Shown here: one piece after another, positions 35,001-45,200 of the stretch | Numbering within the stretch: the stretch's first letter is position 1 | Layout of the letters: the number at the start of each line of letters is the position of its first letter | Origin: Anaeromassilibacillus sp. An250 | GTDB taxonomy: Bacteria > Bacillota > Clostridia > Oscillospirales > Acutalibacteraceae | Assembly (NCBI RefSeq): GCF_002159845.1 | Contig: NZ_NFJK01000023.1 | Location: 1 to 50,928 of the forward strand | Length of the DNA stretch: 50,928 bases | Direction of reading: 5' to 3' | The notes under the pieces: generated by a model | Seen by the model: only the letters and a program-made list of their open reading frames with translations | The model's database searches: none | What the model was told of the DNA's origin: nothing | Program-made: the position numbers and the translations under genes

Positions 35001-38000
35001 ATGAAGACAGGAAACAAGATCGTATCCCTGCTGTTGGCCTGTTCTATGCTGGCGGCGTCCTTTACCGGGACCACCGCTTTTGCAGCATCGGACAAGCCCA
35101 CACCTGTGGAGGGAGAGATCGAGACCGGTGCGGTCATGGGCTATTCCCATTCCGGCATGGATACGTCCTACATGTTGGACGCTGCCGCGAAGCCGAGGAT
35201 GCTTTCCAGAGCGGCCAGATCTGCGCAGGAGGAATTGCCCTCCGCCTATAACACGATCGATGCGGGGCGCGTGACCACACAGGTGCGCGACCAGGCAGGG
35301 TGGGGCACCTGCTGGGCCTTCGCCGCGACGGGTTCGATCGCTTCGAGCCTGTACGATGAACTCCAGGAGAATACGCCCGTCCTTTCCCCGGCGCATCTGG
35401 CCTATTTTGCCTTCCATGGCAAGGCCAACCCGGAGGACCCGGCGGACAAGACGGACGGGGACACCTATCTGCCATATGAATACGACGAGAGCATGATCAA
35501 TGATGATTACCGGGAGTATGTCGGCGGCGGCAACACCTTCTGCAGCACCGCCACCTTTACCAGAGGCGTGGGCCCGGCTTTGGAGGAGGTCGCGCCGTAT
35601 CCGGACCCCTTCTACGAGGTGGATAAGACGCCGTGGCTGGATCTCGACCCCAGCATCCAGTTTGAGCAGGCATACCGCTTGGACGACAGCATCTATTTGC
35701 CGACCAAGAACGCGGACGGCGAATTGGATACCACGGCCATTAAAAAGGCTTTGATGGAAAACGGCGGCAGCCTGGTGGTTGCCTATGACTCCAGCGGCAC
35801 CAGGGCTTTTTACTATGAAGAAGAATACCAGCCGGCGATGATCGGGGACGACGGCAATGGCAACAAGGTCATCATGACCCATTACACCGGTTCCGATTTC
35901 GGCGATTGCAACCACGCGGTCCAGATCGTCGGCTGGGATGACAACATCCCGAAGGAGTATTTCCAGGACGCACAGGGCAATTCGCCGGAGCACGACGGCG
36001 GCTGGCTGATCCGCAACAGCTGGGGCGATTGGTCCTATATGCACGGTTATTTCTATATGTCCTATGACGAAGGGACCATCACCGAGGTTTCCCAGTACCA
36101 GGTAGGGGATGCGGATGAGTTCGACCACACCTACCAGTACGATGGAACCGGTTGGTCCATGTCCGCCGGCGCGGAAGACAAGGCCACGGCGGTCCCGATG
36201 GCCAACATTTTCACCGCAACGAGCGATGAAACCCTGCGGGCCGTCTCCTTCTACACCACCGATGCGAATGCGGAATATTCCATCCAGGTGTATACGGATA
36301 CCAACAATTACAACCCCACCAGCGGCAACAAGGCTTATGAAGAGCCGCAGACGGGCACGGAGCAGTATCCGGGTTACCACACCGTTTATCTGGACGAGCC
36401 GGTCAACCTGAAGGAAGGCGAGAACTATGCGGTTGTCGTCACCATGCAGAACCCGCTCGGCCGGGCATACCCGGTCGCCTGCGAGATGAATGCAACGCTG
36501 GATAACTTCCGCGTGCAGGCAGCAATCGACAACCATCAAAGCTTTATCAGCATCGATGGCGGCAAGAGCTGGATCGACCTGGCGGATGTGGGCGAAAACT
36601 ACACGGCGCACTCCAAGCGGGTGGACCCCAACTCCCAGAACCAGGAAGACTGGACCGGAAATATCGAACCGGGCACCAGCGGCGTGAACATCGAAGTCGC
36701 CGGCGACTTCGACGGCGATGTGTGGGATAATCTGGCAAATGTCTGCCTGAAGGCGTTCACCACCGAGGGGAACGACGAAGACGCGGTTACCCCGGCAGAG
36801 GCGAAGCTGCTCACCATCACCTATGACCCGACGGTCACGATGCAGGTCAGCGGGGCTGCGGATGACGTAGTCAACACGGCTGGCACGTACATCGGCAAGG
36901 TGGTTTCTGGCGAAGAACTGACCCTGTCCTTCGCACCCGTTGTTCCCGGCAGGGAGATCACCGGCGTTACGGTCAACGGCGAAGCGGTCGAGGACTTTGA
37001 TAAGAACCTGTTCACCTATAGCCTGACCATGGGCGAAGAGAACATGGCGGTGGACATCGAATTCAGCGTGGTCAACAAGATCACTTTGAACGCGGCATTG
37101 CAGCTGGCAAAAGAAGCCCAGAAGAGCGATGAATACGAAGCAGCGTTGAGCGACGTGCAGGAAGCGCTCGATAAGGCGATCGCCAACGGCGAAGAGGTCG
37201 CAGCGAGCACAACCGCGACCCAGGAGGAAATCGACGATGCTTGGAACCTCCTGTTTGATGCCGTACAGGCATTGCAGTTCCAGAATGGAAACATGGCTGG
37301 CCTGCAGGCCGTCCTGGATCTGGCCAATTCGTTGCAGAAGGAAGACTTCACGCAGGCTTCCTGGGATGCAATGGTCGCCGTGAGGGACGAGGCCCAGGCA
37401 ATGGCCGATGCGCAGGATTCCCTGCAGCAGGACATCGACGAGATGACGCAGGCTTTGGCGGATGCGCTGAATGCATTGGAGCCGGCCACCGCGTTGGATC
37501 AGCTCCAGGCGTTGGTCGATACGGCCAATGGCTATGCGGCGGACGATTATATCCAAAACGATGCATGGGATACCTTTGAGGCAGCTTTGGAGAAGGCAGA
37601 GGCGTTGCTTGCCTCCACCGATCCTTCCCAGGACGATGTCACCGCGATGATCGTCGAGCTGAGCACGGCAATGGCGGAGATCCGCTTGGTGCCGGATAAG
37701 AGCAAGCTGGAAGACCTGATTGCAAAGACGGAGGGCAGCACGGATGCCACCGTTAAGGCGCTCAGAACGCAGGCAATCGCATTGCTCGCGAACGATCTGG
37801 CCACGCAGGAAGAGGTTGACGCACTCGTCGAAGAGCTTGAAGTTGCCATCGAGAACGCAGGCAAGCCTTCCGGCGGCAATTCCTCCAGCGGGAACAAGGG
37901 CTCCAGCTCTTCGAATACTTCTGGCGGAAATGTCTATGCGGGCGAAGGCACAGCAGTTGTGACCTCCTCCGCATCCGTAGTGACGGCGGCGAAATCCGTG

Positions 38001-38261
38001 GTTTCCGATACAACAGCGCCGTTTGTTTTGAAGAGAGGCAGCGCATACTGCTTCAAGATGACAGTCGTCAACGGCAGCACGGCAACGCCGAACTTCACGG
38101 TTGGCAACGGCAGCGTGCTCAAGACGCAGTATGTGGCGAAGGTTGGCAACGACTACTACTTCCGCGTCTATGCGATCGGAACGCCGGGCCAGAGCACGGG
38201 CGTCTACACGCAGATGCCGGGCGAAGCGCCGGTCCTCCAGTGTGCGGTTACCATTGGATAA
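35001..38261 (+). CDS. Secreted papain-like (C1A) cysteine protease with FIVAR repeats and shared C-terminal domain (paralog 1)
   Basis: A 1086-residue exported protein. Signal peptide about 1-29 (cleavage likely at AFA-AS). The peptidase C1 domain follows, with Gln in VRDQAGWG, nucleophile Cys104 in GWGTCWAF, His305 in CNHAVQIVGWDD and Asn339 in WLIRNSWG. Next comes a lectin-like beta domain usual in this subfamily (about 370-590; TGWSMSAGA, then SGVNIEVAGDFDGDVW), a beta-sandwich (about 610-690), three or four FIVAR-like helical repeats (about 695-955), a Ser/Gly linker and the C-terminal domain with AYCFKM and QCAVTIG. The ATG follows GCGAGGTAGAG. No LPXTG or SLH. Its last 570 bp are nearly identical to the next gene. 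It probably acts on surface or environmental proteins. Confidence 0.88.
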   Translation: MKTGNKIVSLLLACSMLAASFTGTTAFAASDKPTPVEGEIETGAVMGYSHSGMDTSYMLDAAAKPRMLSRAARSAQEELPSAYNTIDAGRVTTQVRDQAGWGTCWAFAATGSIASSLYDELQENTPVLSPAHLAYFAFHGKANPEDPADKTDGDTYLPYEYDESMINDDYREYVGGGNTFCSTATFTRGVGPALEEVAPYPDPFYEVDKTPWLDLDPSIQFEQAYRLDDSIYLPTKNADGELDTTAIKKALMENGGSLVVAYDSSGTRAFYYEEEYQPAMIGDDGNGNKVIMTHYTGSDFGDCNHAVQIVGWDDNIPKEYFQDAQGNSPEHDGGWLIRNSWGDWSYMHGYFYMSYDEGTITEVSQYQVGDADEFDHTYQYDGTGWSMSAGAEDKATAVPMANIFTATSDETLRAVSFYTTDANAEYSIQVYTDTNNYNPTSGNKAYEEPQTGTEQYPGYHTVYLDEPVNLKEGENYAVVVTMQNPLGRAYPVACEMNATLDNFRVQAAIDNHQSFISIDGGKSWIDLADVGENYTAHSKRVDPNSQNQEDWTGNIEPGTSGVNIEVAGDFDGDVWDNLANVCLKAFTTEGNDEDAVTPAEAKLLTITYDPTVTMQVSGAADDVVNTAGTYIGKVVSGEELTLSFAPVVPGREITGVTVNGEAVEDFDKNLFTYSLTMGEENMAVDIEFSVVNKITLNAALQLAKEAQKSDEYEAALSDVQEALDKAIANGEEVAASTTATQEEIDDAWNLLFDAVQALQFQNGNMAGLQAVLDLANSLQKEDFTQASWDAMVAVRDEAQAMADAQDSLQQDIDEMTQALADALNALEPATALDQLQALVDTANGYAADDYIQNDAWDTFEAALEKAEALLASTDPSQDDVTAMIVELSTAMAEIRLVPDKSKLEDLIAKTEGSTDATVKALRTQAIALLANDLATQEEVDALVEELEVAIENAGKPSGGNSSSGNKGSSSSNTSGGNVYAGEGTAVVTSSASVVTAAKSVVSDTTAPFVLKRGSAYCFKMTVVNGSTATPNFTVGNGSVLKTQYVAKVGNDYYFRVYAIGTPGQSTGVYTQMPGEAPVLQCAVTIG

Positions 38262-38312
38262 GCTCATTTCGAGATACAATAGAACGGTCTAGCAATATTT
38301 TTGAGGCAATGG

Positions 38313-38349
38313 GGTCTCCGGGTATCCCGGGGACCTCCCTCTTTCTTTA
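38313..38349 (+). terminator. Terminator after protease 1
   Basis: 10-bp stem GGTCTCCGGG / CCCGGGGACC (one G:U pair) with a TAT loop, then TCCCTCTTTCTTT. Confidence 0.75.
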
Positions 38350-38560
38350 GATGATTTACATAGTTTTTAAAAAAAAACACTTGTATTTTTGCATGAAGTT
38401 TATTGCATTAAATCGGCAAAATGACAGAAAAATGCAAGAGGGAAAAAGATACTTTCAAAATATAAGAAAAAATTGGAAAATTCTCGCAGAATTCGCAAGA
38501 TAATCGAACCTGTGATGCAAGGTCTGTTTTGGTTAGATGCAAAATGAGGATGGTTCAATC
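38350..38560. other. AT-rich spacer between the protease paralogs
   Basis: No gene, RNA or clear repeat is seen between the terminator of protease 1 and the promoter of protease 2. Confidence 0.4.
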
Positions 38561-38589
38561 TTGACATCCTTTTTTTACAGTAGTATCAT
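38561..38589 (+). promoter_or_regulatory. Promoter of secreted protease 2
   Basis: Consensus TTGACA (38561-38566), 17-bp spacer, TATCAT (38584-38589). Each paralog therefore has its own promoter and terminator. Confidence 0.72.
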
Positions 38590-38672
38590 CAATTTTATAG
38601 ACAAATCAGGAACTGAAAAAACGTATTTTGACACGTTTTTCTCAAATTTTTTATTGAAGAGAGGTTGAGTTT

Positions 38673-41600
38673 ATGAAGTCAGCGAACAAAGTCCTATCTG
38701 TGTTGTTGGCATGTTCCATGCTGGGAGCCTCCTTTGCTGGGACTACGGCAGCCGCCGCCAGCAAGGGGCCGGAGGAAGGGGCGGTCATGGGGAAAACCAT
38801 GTCGTCGTATGTCTCGCCCAATATGGATCTGTCGTACATGCAGAACGCTGCGCCGTCGGCAAGGACGATGCTGCGCGCACGTGCGGCCACCGACGAACTG
38901 CCCGCCGCGTATAACGCGGTGGAGAAGGGCACGGTTACCACGGAGGTGCGCAACCAGGGCGGCTGGGGCACCTGCTGGGCCTTCAGCGGCACCGGCGCGA
39001 TGGCGTCCAACCTGTTTGACGAAATGGGTGAGGATGCGCCTGTATTCTCGCCGATCCATCTGGCATACTTTGCTTACCATGGCCGCGCCAACCCGGACGA
39101 TCCGGCCGACGGAACGGACGGGGATAGCTACCGCCCGTTTGAGTACAATGAGTCGGACGTGGATGTGAAATTCCAGGAGTACCGCTTGGGCGGAAACACC
39201 TTTATCGCAACGTCGACCCTCGCAAGAGGCGTAGGCCCGGTGCTGGAGGAAACGCTCCCCTATCCGGAATCGACCGGTTCTGCGGAAGCGGACAAATACG
39301 AGGATCTGGACCCGTCCATCCAGTTTGACCAGGAGTACCGCTTGGAGGAGACCAACTATCTGCCGACCCGCGACGCCGACGGCAACCTGGACGGCACAGC
39401 GGTGAAAAAGGCATTGCTGGCAGGCGGAAGCCTGGGAATCTCTTATAATTCCAGAGCTTACAACTATGTGGACTATAATGGGACGCCTGTGAAGACCCAG
39501 TTTGGCGGCCCCAATTTTGGCGACTGCAACCATGCGGTGCAGATCGTCGGCTGGGACGATAATATCCCGAAGGAGCTGTTCTCCAGCGGCTACGGCACGC
39601 CGGAGCACGATGGCGCTTGGCTGATCCGGAACAGCTGGGGCAGAGACCAGTATGACGGCCTGTTCTATATGTCCTATGACGAGGGCAGCATCACCGAGGT
39701 CATGCAGTATGTTTTGGACACGACTCCGGACAGCGCGGAGGCTTACGACCATCTGTATCAGTATGACGGCACCGGTTGGAGCATGTCCGTTGGCGGGGAA
39801 GAGATGAATGCGCCGGTTTCCATGGCGAACGTCTTTACAGCGACCAGCGACGAGACCTTGAAGGCGGTTTCCTTCTACACCACGGATGCAAATGCACAGT
39901 ATTCTATCCAGGTTTATACGCAGCTTCCGGAGGATGGCGGCTCCCCGATCGGCGAGGCAAAGGCTTATAAGGAACCCATCACGGGCACGGAAGCATATCC
40001 GGGCTACCACACCATCTATCTGGACGAAGACCAGTGGGTCAACCTCGCAGAGGGTGAAAAGTACTCGATTGTTGTCACCATGGAAAACCCGCTCGGCAGA
40101 GCGTTCCCGGTTGCAACGGAAATGAACGGCAACTTCGACAACGTCCGTTGCGTTGCCAATATTGAGGAAGGCGAAAGCTTTGTCAATGTAAACGGCGAAG
40201 ATTGGCTCGATCTGGAAGAGGTCGGCACCAACTATACCGCGCATGTCAAGAGAGTGGCGGGCAGCTCTTCCGCAGAAGACCTGCAGGATAAGCCCGGTAC
40301 CAGCGGCGTGAACATCCAGGTCGCCGGCGACTTTGACGGCGATATGTGGGGCGCGCTCGGCAATGTTTGCCTCAAGGCGTTCACCACGGAAGGCAATGAA
40401 GAGGGCGCAATCACGCCGGCAGCGGGCAAGACCTTGTCGGTGGTTTACACGCCGGCTGTCACCATGGAAGTGGACGGCTATGCAGAGGCGATCCTGGACG
40501 CAACAGGCGCCTATATGGGCAGCGTTGTTCCTGGCGAAGAAATCACCCTGTCCTTTGCTCCGGCATACGACGGCCGTGAAATCGCGGGCGTTTCCGTCAA
40601 TGGCGAGGCACAGGACGATTATGAAAAGGATCTTTACACCTATGCCGTAACCATGGGCGACGAAGACCAGATGCTCGATTTTGATTTTACCATCGTTAAT
40701 AAGCTCACGTTGAACGCTACGCTGGAAATTGCAAAAGAATTGCAGGGCAGCGACGAATACAATGCCGCTTTGAGCGACGTCAGAGAAGCCATCGATGCAG
40801 CCATTGCCAATGCAGAAGAAGTTGCAGAAAGCGCAACGGCGGATCAGGCAACGATCGACAACGCTTGGAGCGAATTGTTGAACGCCATCCAGTACCTGCA
40901 GTTCAAGAACGGCGATATGACGTTCCTGAAGCTCCTGCTGGATACCTGTGACAGCCTTGACCAGGCCAGCTACACATCGGCTTCTTGGGAAGCGCTGATG
41001 GCGGTGAAGGAAGAGGCCCAGGCGATGTATGACGCGCAGGATTCCCTGCAGGAAGACATCGACGCAATGGCGGATGAGCTGGTTAATGCACTCAACAACC
41101 TGGAACTCGGCGCCGATCTGGGCAGCCTGCTGCATTTGATCGAAGTGGCAGATACCTATGAAGCAAGCGAATACATCCAGAACGATGCATGGGATACCTT
41201 TGTGGATGTCCTGGCAGAGGCCAAGGAATTGGTCGCGCAGGAAGATCCGTCCCAGGCGGATGTTGAGACAATGACCAGCCGGCTTTCTGTCGCGATGGCA
41301 GAAATCCGCTTGATCCCGGATAAGAGCAAGCTGGAAGACCTGATTGCAGAGACGGCGGACAGCACGGATGCCACCGTTAAGGCGCTCAGAACGCAGGCAA
41401 TCGCATTGCTCGCGAACGATCTGGCCACGCAGGAAGAGGTTGACGCACTCGTCGAAGAGCTTGAAGTTGCCATCGAGAACGCAGGCAAGCCTTCCGGCGG
41501 CAATTCCTCCAGCGGGAACAAGGGCTCCAGCTCTTCGAATACTTCTGCCGGAAATGTCTATGCGGGCGAAGGAACGGCGGTTGTGACCTCCTCCGCATCC

Positions 41601-41885
41601 GTAGTGACCGCGGCGAAATCCGTGGTTTCCGACACGACGGTCAACTTCACCCTGAAGAGAGGCAGTGCGTACTGCTTCAAGATGACAGTCGTCAACGGCA
41701 GCACGGCAACGCCGAGCTTCACAGTTGGCAACGGCAGCGTGCTCAAGACGCAGTATGTGGCGAAGGTTGGCAACGACTACTACTTCCGCGTCTATGCGAT
41801 CGGAACGCCGGGCCAGAGCACGGGCGTCTACACGCAGATGCCGGGCGAAGCGCCGGTCCTCCAGTGCGCGGTTACCATTGGATAA
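38673..41885 (+). CDS. Secreted papain-like (C1A) cysteine protease with FIVAR repeats and shared C-terminal domain (paralog 2)
   Basis: A 1070-residue paralog of the preceding gene with the same order of domains: signal peptide (to about 28), C1A peptidase with Cys101 (GWGTCWAF), His287 (CNHAVQIVGWDD) and Asn320 (WLIRNSWG), lectin-like domain, beta-sandwich, FIVAR-like repeats, Ser/Gly linker and C-terminal domain. The front two thirds differ clearly in sequence from paralog 1 while the last 570 bp (41316-41885) match it almost base for base with no gap. This looks like tandem duplication with later gene conversion of the tail. The ATG follows AGAGGTTGAG. The substrate-binding face may have diverged between the two. 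Confidence 0.88.
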   Translation: MKSANKVLSVLLACSMLGASFAGTTAAAASKGPEEGAVMGKTMSSYVSPNMDLSYMQNAAPSARTMLRARAATDELPAAYNAVEKGTVTTEVRNQGGWGTCWAFSGTGAMASNLFDEMGEDAPVFSPIHLAYFAYHGRANPDDPADGTDGDSYRPFEYNESDVDVKFQEYRLGGNTFIATSTLARGVGPVLEETLPYPESTGSAEADKYEDLDPSIQFDQEYRLEETNYLPTRDADGNLDGTAVKKALLAGGSLGISYNSRAYNYVDYNGTPVKTQFGGPNFGDCNHAVQIVGWDDNIPKELFSSGYGTPEHDGAWLIRNSWGRDQYDGLFYMSYDEGSITEVMQYVLDTTPDSAEAYDHLYQYDGTGWSMSVGGEEMNAPVSMANVFTATSDETLKAVSFYTTDANAQYSIQVYTQLPEDGGSPIGEAKAYKEPITGTEAYPGYHTIYLDEDQWVNLAEGEKYSIVVTMENPLGRAFPVATEMNGNFDNVRCVANIEEGESFVNVNGEDWLDLEEVGTNYTAHVKRVAGSSSAEDLQDKPGTSGVNIQVAGDFDGDMWGALGNVCLKAFTTEGNEEGAITPAAGKTLSVVYTPAVTMEVDGYAEAILDATGAYMGSVVPGEEITLSFAPAYDGREIAGVSVNGEAQDDYEKDLYTYAVTMGDEDQMLDFDFTIVNKLTLNATLEIAKELQGSDEYNAALSDVREAIDAAIANAEEVAESATADQATIDNAWSELLNAIQYLQFKNGDMTFLKLLLDTCDSLDQASYTSASWEALMAVKEEAQAMYDAQDSLQEDIDAMADELVNALNNLELGADLGSLLHLIEVADTYEASEYIQNDAWDTFVDVLAEAKELVAQEDPSQADVETMTSRLSVAMAEIRLIPDKSKLEDLIAETADSTDATVKALRTQAIALLANDLATQEEVDALVEELEVAIENAGKPSGGNSSSGNKGSSSSNTSAGNVYAGEGTAVVTSSASVVTAAKSVVSDTTVNFTLKRGSAYCFKMTVVNGSTATPSFTVGNGSVLKTQYVAKVGNDYYFRVYAIGTPGQSTGVYTQMPGEAPVLQCAVTIG

Positions 41886-41941
41886 ACATTTTATTTGCAA
41901 AGAATAACGGGATCCATCTGTAGATGGTTCCTGTAAAGAGG

Positions 41942-41978
41942 GCAGGCTCCCGGATGTATCCGGGGGTCTGCTTTTTTT
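41942..41978 (+). terminator. Terminator after protease 2
   Basis: 14-bp stem (41942-41955 with 41958-41971, two G:U pairs), 2-nt loop, then seven T. Confidence 0.88.
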
Positions 41979-42229
41979 GAAATCAGGAGTATGGAAACAA
42001 AAAATGTAATACAATTTTAATGGAAAAGAAAAGTTAAATTTTTATAAAAGTATATTATTGATATGTTAAAAAATTGTATTTTTTAGATAACTTTTTGTAA
42101 ATACGCGACCTGATCGGCGTGTTACAATGACCTCAATAGAGGAAAGTACCATCCCAAATACTGCGGAAAGGAGAGGCGCTGTCTTAAAGGGATATCTTTC
42201 GTATGATTTGGAGAAAAAGGAGGAGCTTT
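41979..42229. other. AT-rich upstream region of the propeller glycosidase
   Basis: No gene is supported; a 62-codon frame at 42127-42315 overlaps the real start and lacks its own features. TACAAT (42123-42128) is the best -10 candidate but has no clear -35. Confidence 0.35.
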
Positions 42230-45200
42230 ATGAAAAAGAAACTGGCTGCGTGTTTGCTAAGTGCCGCCATCCTGTGTTCAGGGGTCACGACGGCATGGGC
42301 CGCTACGCCTATTGAAACTGGATTTGCGGGTTTGTCTGTTTCGGAACATCTATACGATTGGGCTTCAGGGGAACTCAGCAATCTGGCGCTGAACCCGACG
42401 GGAGTGGGTTTCCCGAAGTTGTTTGCAGAATACACCAACGGCGGCGACAACCTCCAGGATTTGGCGGATGGGATCATCTCGAGCAAGCAGGGGCCGCCGC
42501 ATGACGAAGGGCCGCGCAACCGCTGGACCAATTACGACAAACAGGGGCCGGCGTTTGTAGAGGTGGAGTTTGAAACCGAGCAGGATGTCCATCAGGTGGA
42601 ATGGTTTGCTTACAACGATTTCGGAGGCGTACCGACGCCCAAGTCGGTGAGCGTCCAATATTGGGACGGCAGCCAGTGGCAGGAAGCGGCAAACCAGGAA
42701 GTCACAGTGGGGACCTATGGGGACGACACGTGGATTGTGCCCTTCACCATCGACTTCGACGTGTTCCGCACAGCAAAAGTGCGGGTGACGGTCACCCCGC
42801 AGGACGGGAAGTCGGTCGGCGCTTCCGAACTGCGCGTATGGGGCGTCCGGGAAATGCTGCACGGCTTTGAAATGACGGTGCCAGCGGTCGTGCCGGGCGA
42901 CAACCAGCTGCCGCTTTCCGTCACGTTGGAGACGGTCCGGGAGCAGGCGCAGCCGCTTTATATCAAGGCGGTGGACAGCACGGGCGCGGAACAGACCTTT
43001 AGCGAAGAGATCCCGGCAAACACGCAGACCGCTGATTTTTCCTTGGACCTGAGCAGTTTAGCAGAGGGAGAAATCGAACTGACCGTCTCTTTGCAGGAAG
43101 ATTTTTCTGATGCAAGAACGGTTGCCTTGACAAAGCGCCTGTCCAACGAAGTTTTCCAGTCGATCTATGAAGAGGTCAAAACACCCTATGAATACGGCAT
43201 TGTGCTGTCTTATTCGGGCGTGGGGACGGGCACGTTTGACAGCGACCTGATCGACAACCCCAATGTCTTTGCCATTCCGGGCGACGACACCTATGTCTAT
43301 ATGACGTATGTCGGGCACGACGGAACCGGCTACCGCACGGGCCTTGCGCGCAGTACGGACATGCTCCATTGGGAAAAGGTTGGAAAGATTTTGGAGAACG
43401 GCGAACCCGGCGCTTGGGATGAATACAACGCGGCGGGCTATATTGTGCGCGACCATAAATGGGGCGAGCTTCCCACCCCGCACGTGATGGCGGATGGACG
43501 CCTGGCGATGACCTATCTGGCGTCCGATACCCCCGGCTATGAGGCGGGCATCAAACGCGCTGGCGTGGCGTTTGCGGACAGCATTTTCCAGCCGGACGGT
43601 TCGCTTTCCCAGTGGGAACGTTATCCGGACCCGGTACTGGATGCACATGACGGCACCTATCCGTATGAAAAAGGAACCATTTGGAAATTGCAGGCCATTT
43701 GGGATGAGGAGAACAGCCGGTATGTGGGCTTCTACAATGCGGCGGGCGGCCCGGAAGTCATGTGCCAGGCGTATTCCGAGGATTTAACGCATTGGGAGCG
43801 CGAAGCGACCAATCCTGTGCTCAATCAGGACACCTCTCCCAGCGGCGATGTTTGGGGAGATAGTCATAATGCCGACGCAGACGTTGTAAAAATTGGAGAC
43901 TACTGGGTGATGTTCTATTTCACCAGTTCCCCGGGCGGCATCATTGACTCGTTTGCTGTTTCAAAGGACATGGTCCATTGGGAAAAATCGTACATCCCGC
44001 TGACAGAGCGCAACAGCACTTACAGCTCGACCTATGCGCATAAACCCTGCGTTGTGAAAAAGAATGGCGTGGTTTATCATTATTACAACGCGGTGGGAAG
44101 CGAAGGGCGCTTGATTGCACTGGATACATCCATCGACTTGAGCGCCTTGCAGCGCGCACAGGCGATCTCACCGGATGATTGTTCCGAAGCTTGGTATCAG
44201 GGCTTGCAGGAAAAGATCACTGCGTTGCAGACGGAATTGCGTGCAGACGATGGTTCTTTGGAACGCATCCAAGCGGCGCTCAGCGCGCTTGCGGTTTATC
44301 TCGATGCGGGCGAAGAGGTGGAAGCCCAGCTGTTGACGGTGCAGTGGAGTGGCAACGCATCGATGAGTGTCGAGGGCGAAGTGGAAGAGATCATTTCTTC
44401 CGATGCGATCTACGGCGCAAAGGTACAGCCGGGCGAAGAGCTGGTCTTCACCTTCACCCCGACCAAGGGCGCGTTCTCCGGAGCGCAGCTCAATGGCGAG
44501 GACATCGAATTTGCAGCAGATGGCTGCACCTACACCTTCACCATGCCGAACGAGGGCACGACCCTGCGCTTTACGTTCACAAGCGTGGATAAGAGCATCC
44601 TGGGAGCTGTCCTGGAACAGGCCAACGCCGTGCCGCAGGACGTCATCGACGGCCTGGCGCCGCAGGCGAAGGAGTTCTTCGAAAACGCCCTGGAGAATGC
44701 ACAGACTGTTTATGACAACGCGAATGCCACCCAGGAAGAGGTCAACGAGGCGTGGAGCGACCTGCTGGATGCGATGCACCTCTTGGAATTCGAGGCGGGC
44801 GACAAGGAAACCCTGCTGCCGCTGATCAACATTGCAGAGCAGCTGAAAGACATGCTGGATCAGTTCAAGCCGGGCACGACCGAGGGCTTCGAGGAAGCGC
44901 TCAACGCGGCGAAGGACGTCTATGCCGAGGAGAACCCGCTGAAGGCGGACGTGGACGAGGCATATGACAACCTGCAAGCAGCGATTGAAAAGTTGGAATT
45001 CCGTGCGGATATGAGCGAGCTGCAAAGCTTGGTGGACGAAGCGAACACCCTCGACCCGGACGACTATATCCAGGATGAGGCGTTCGATACCTTTACCACG
45101 GTATTGGCAGAGGCGGAAGAACTGCTTCTGAACGCAGACGCAGCGCAGGCCGACGTGGATGCAAAGGCCGAGGCCCTGACGAGAGCGATGGCAGCCCTGC

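Noticed and set aside
35001-35090. Lipoprotein signal (LLAC) in the protease signal peptides
   Set aside because: The Cys is at residue 14, too early, inside the hydrophobic core, and a good signal peptidase I site (AFA-AS) follows. Sorting by a lipid anchor is unlikely.
34971-42014. Two minus-strand open frames of about 1100 codons opposite the protease genes
   Set aside because: Antisense shadows with the same origin; their similarity to each other follows from the paralogy of the sense genes.
42127-42315. 62-residue frame before the propeller glycosidase
   Set aside because: Overlaps the signal peptide region of the real gene in another frame and has no recognisable product.
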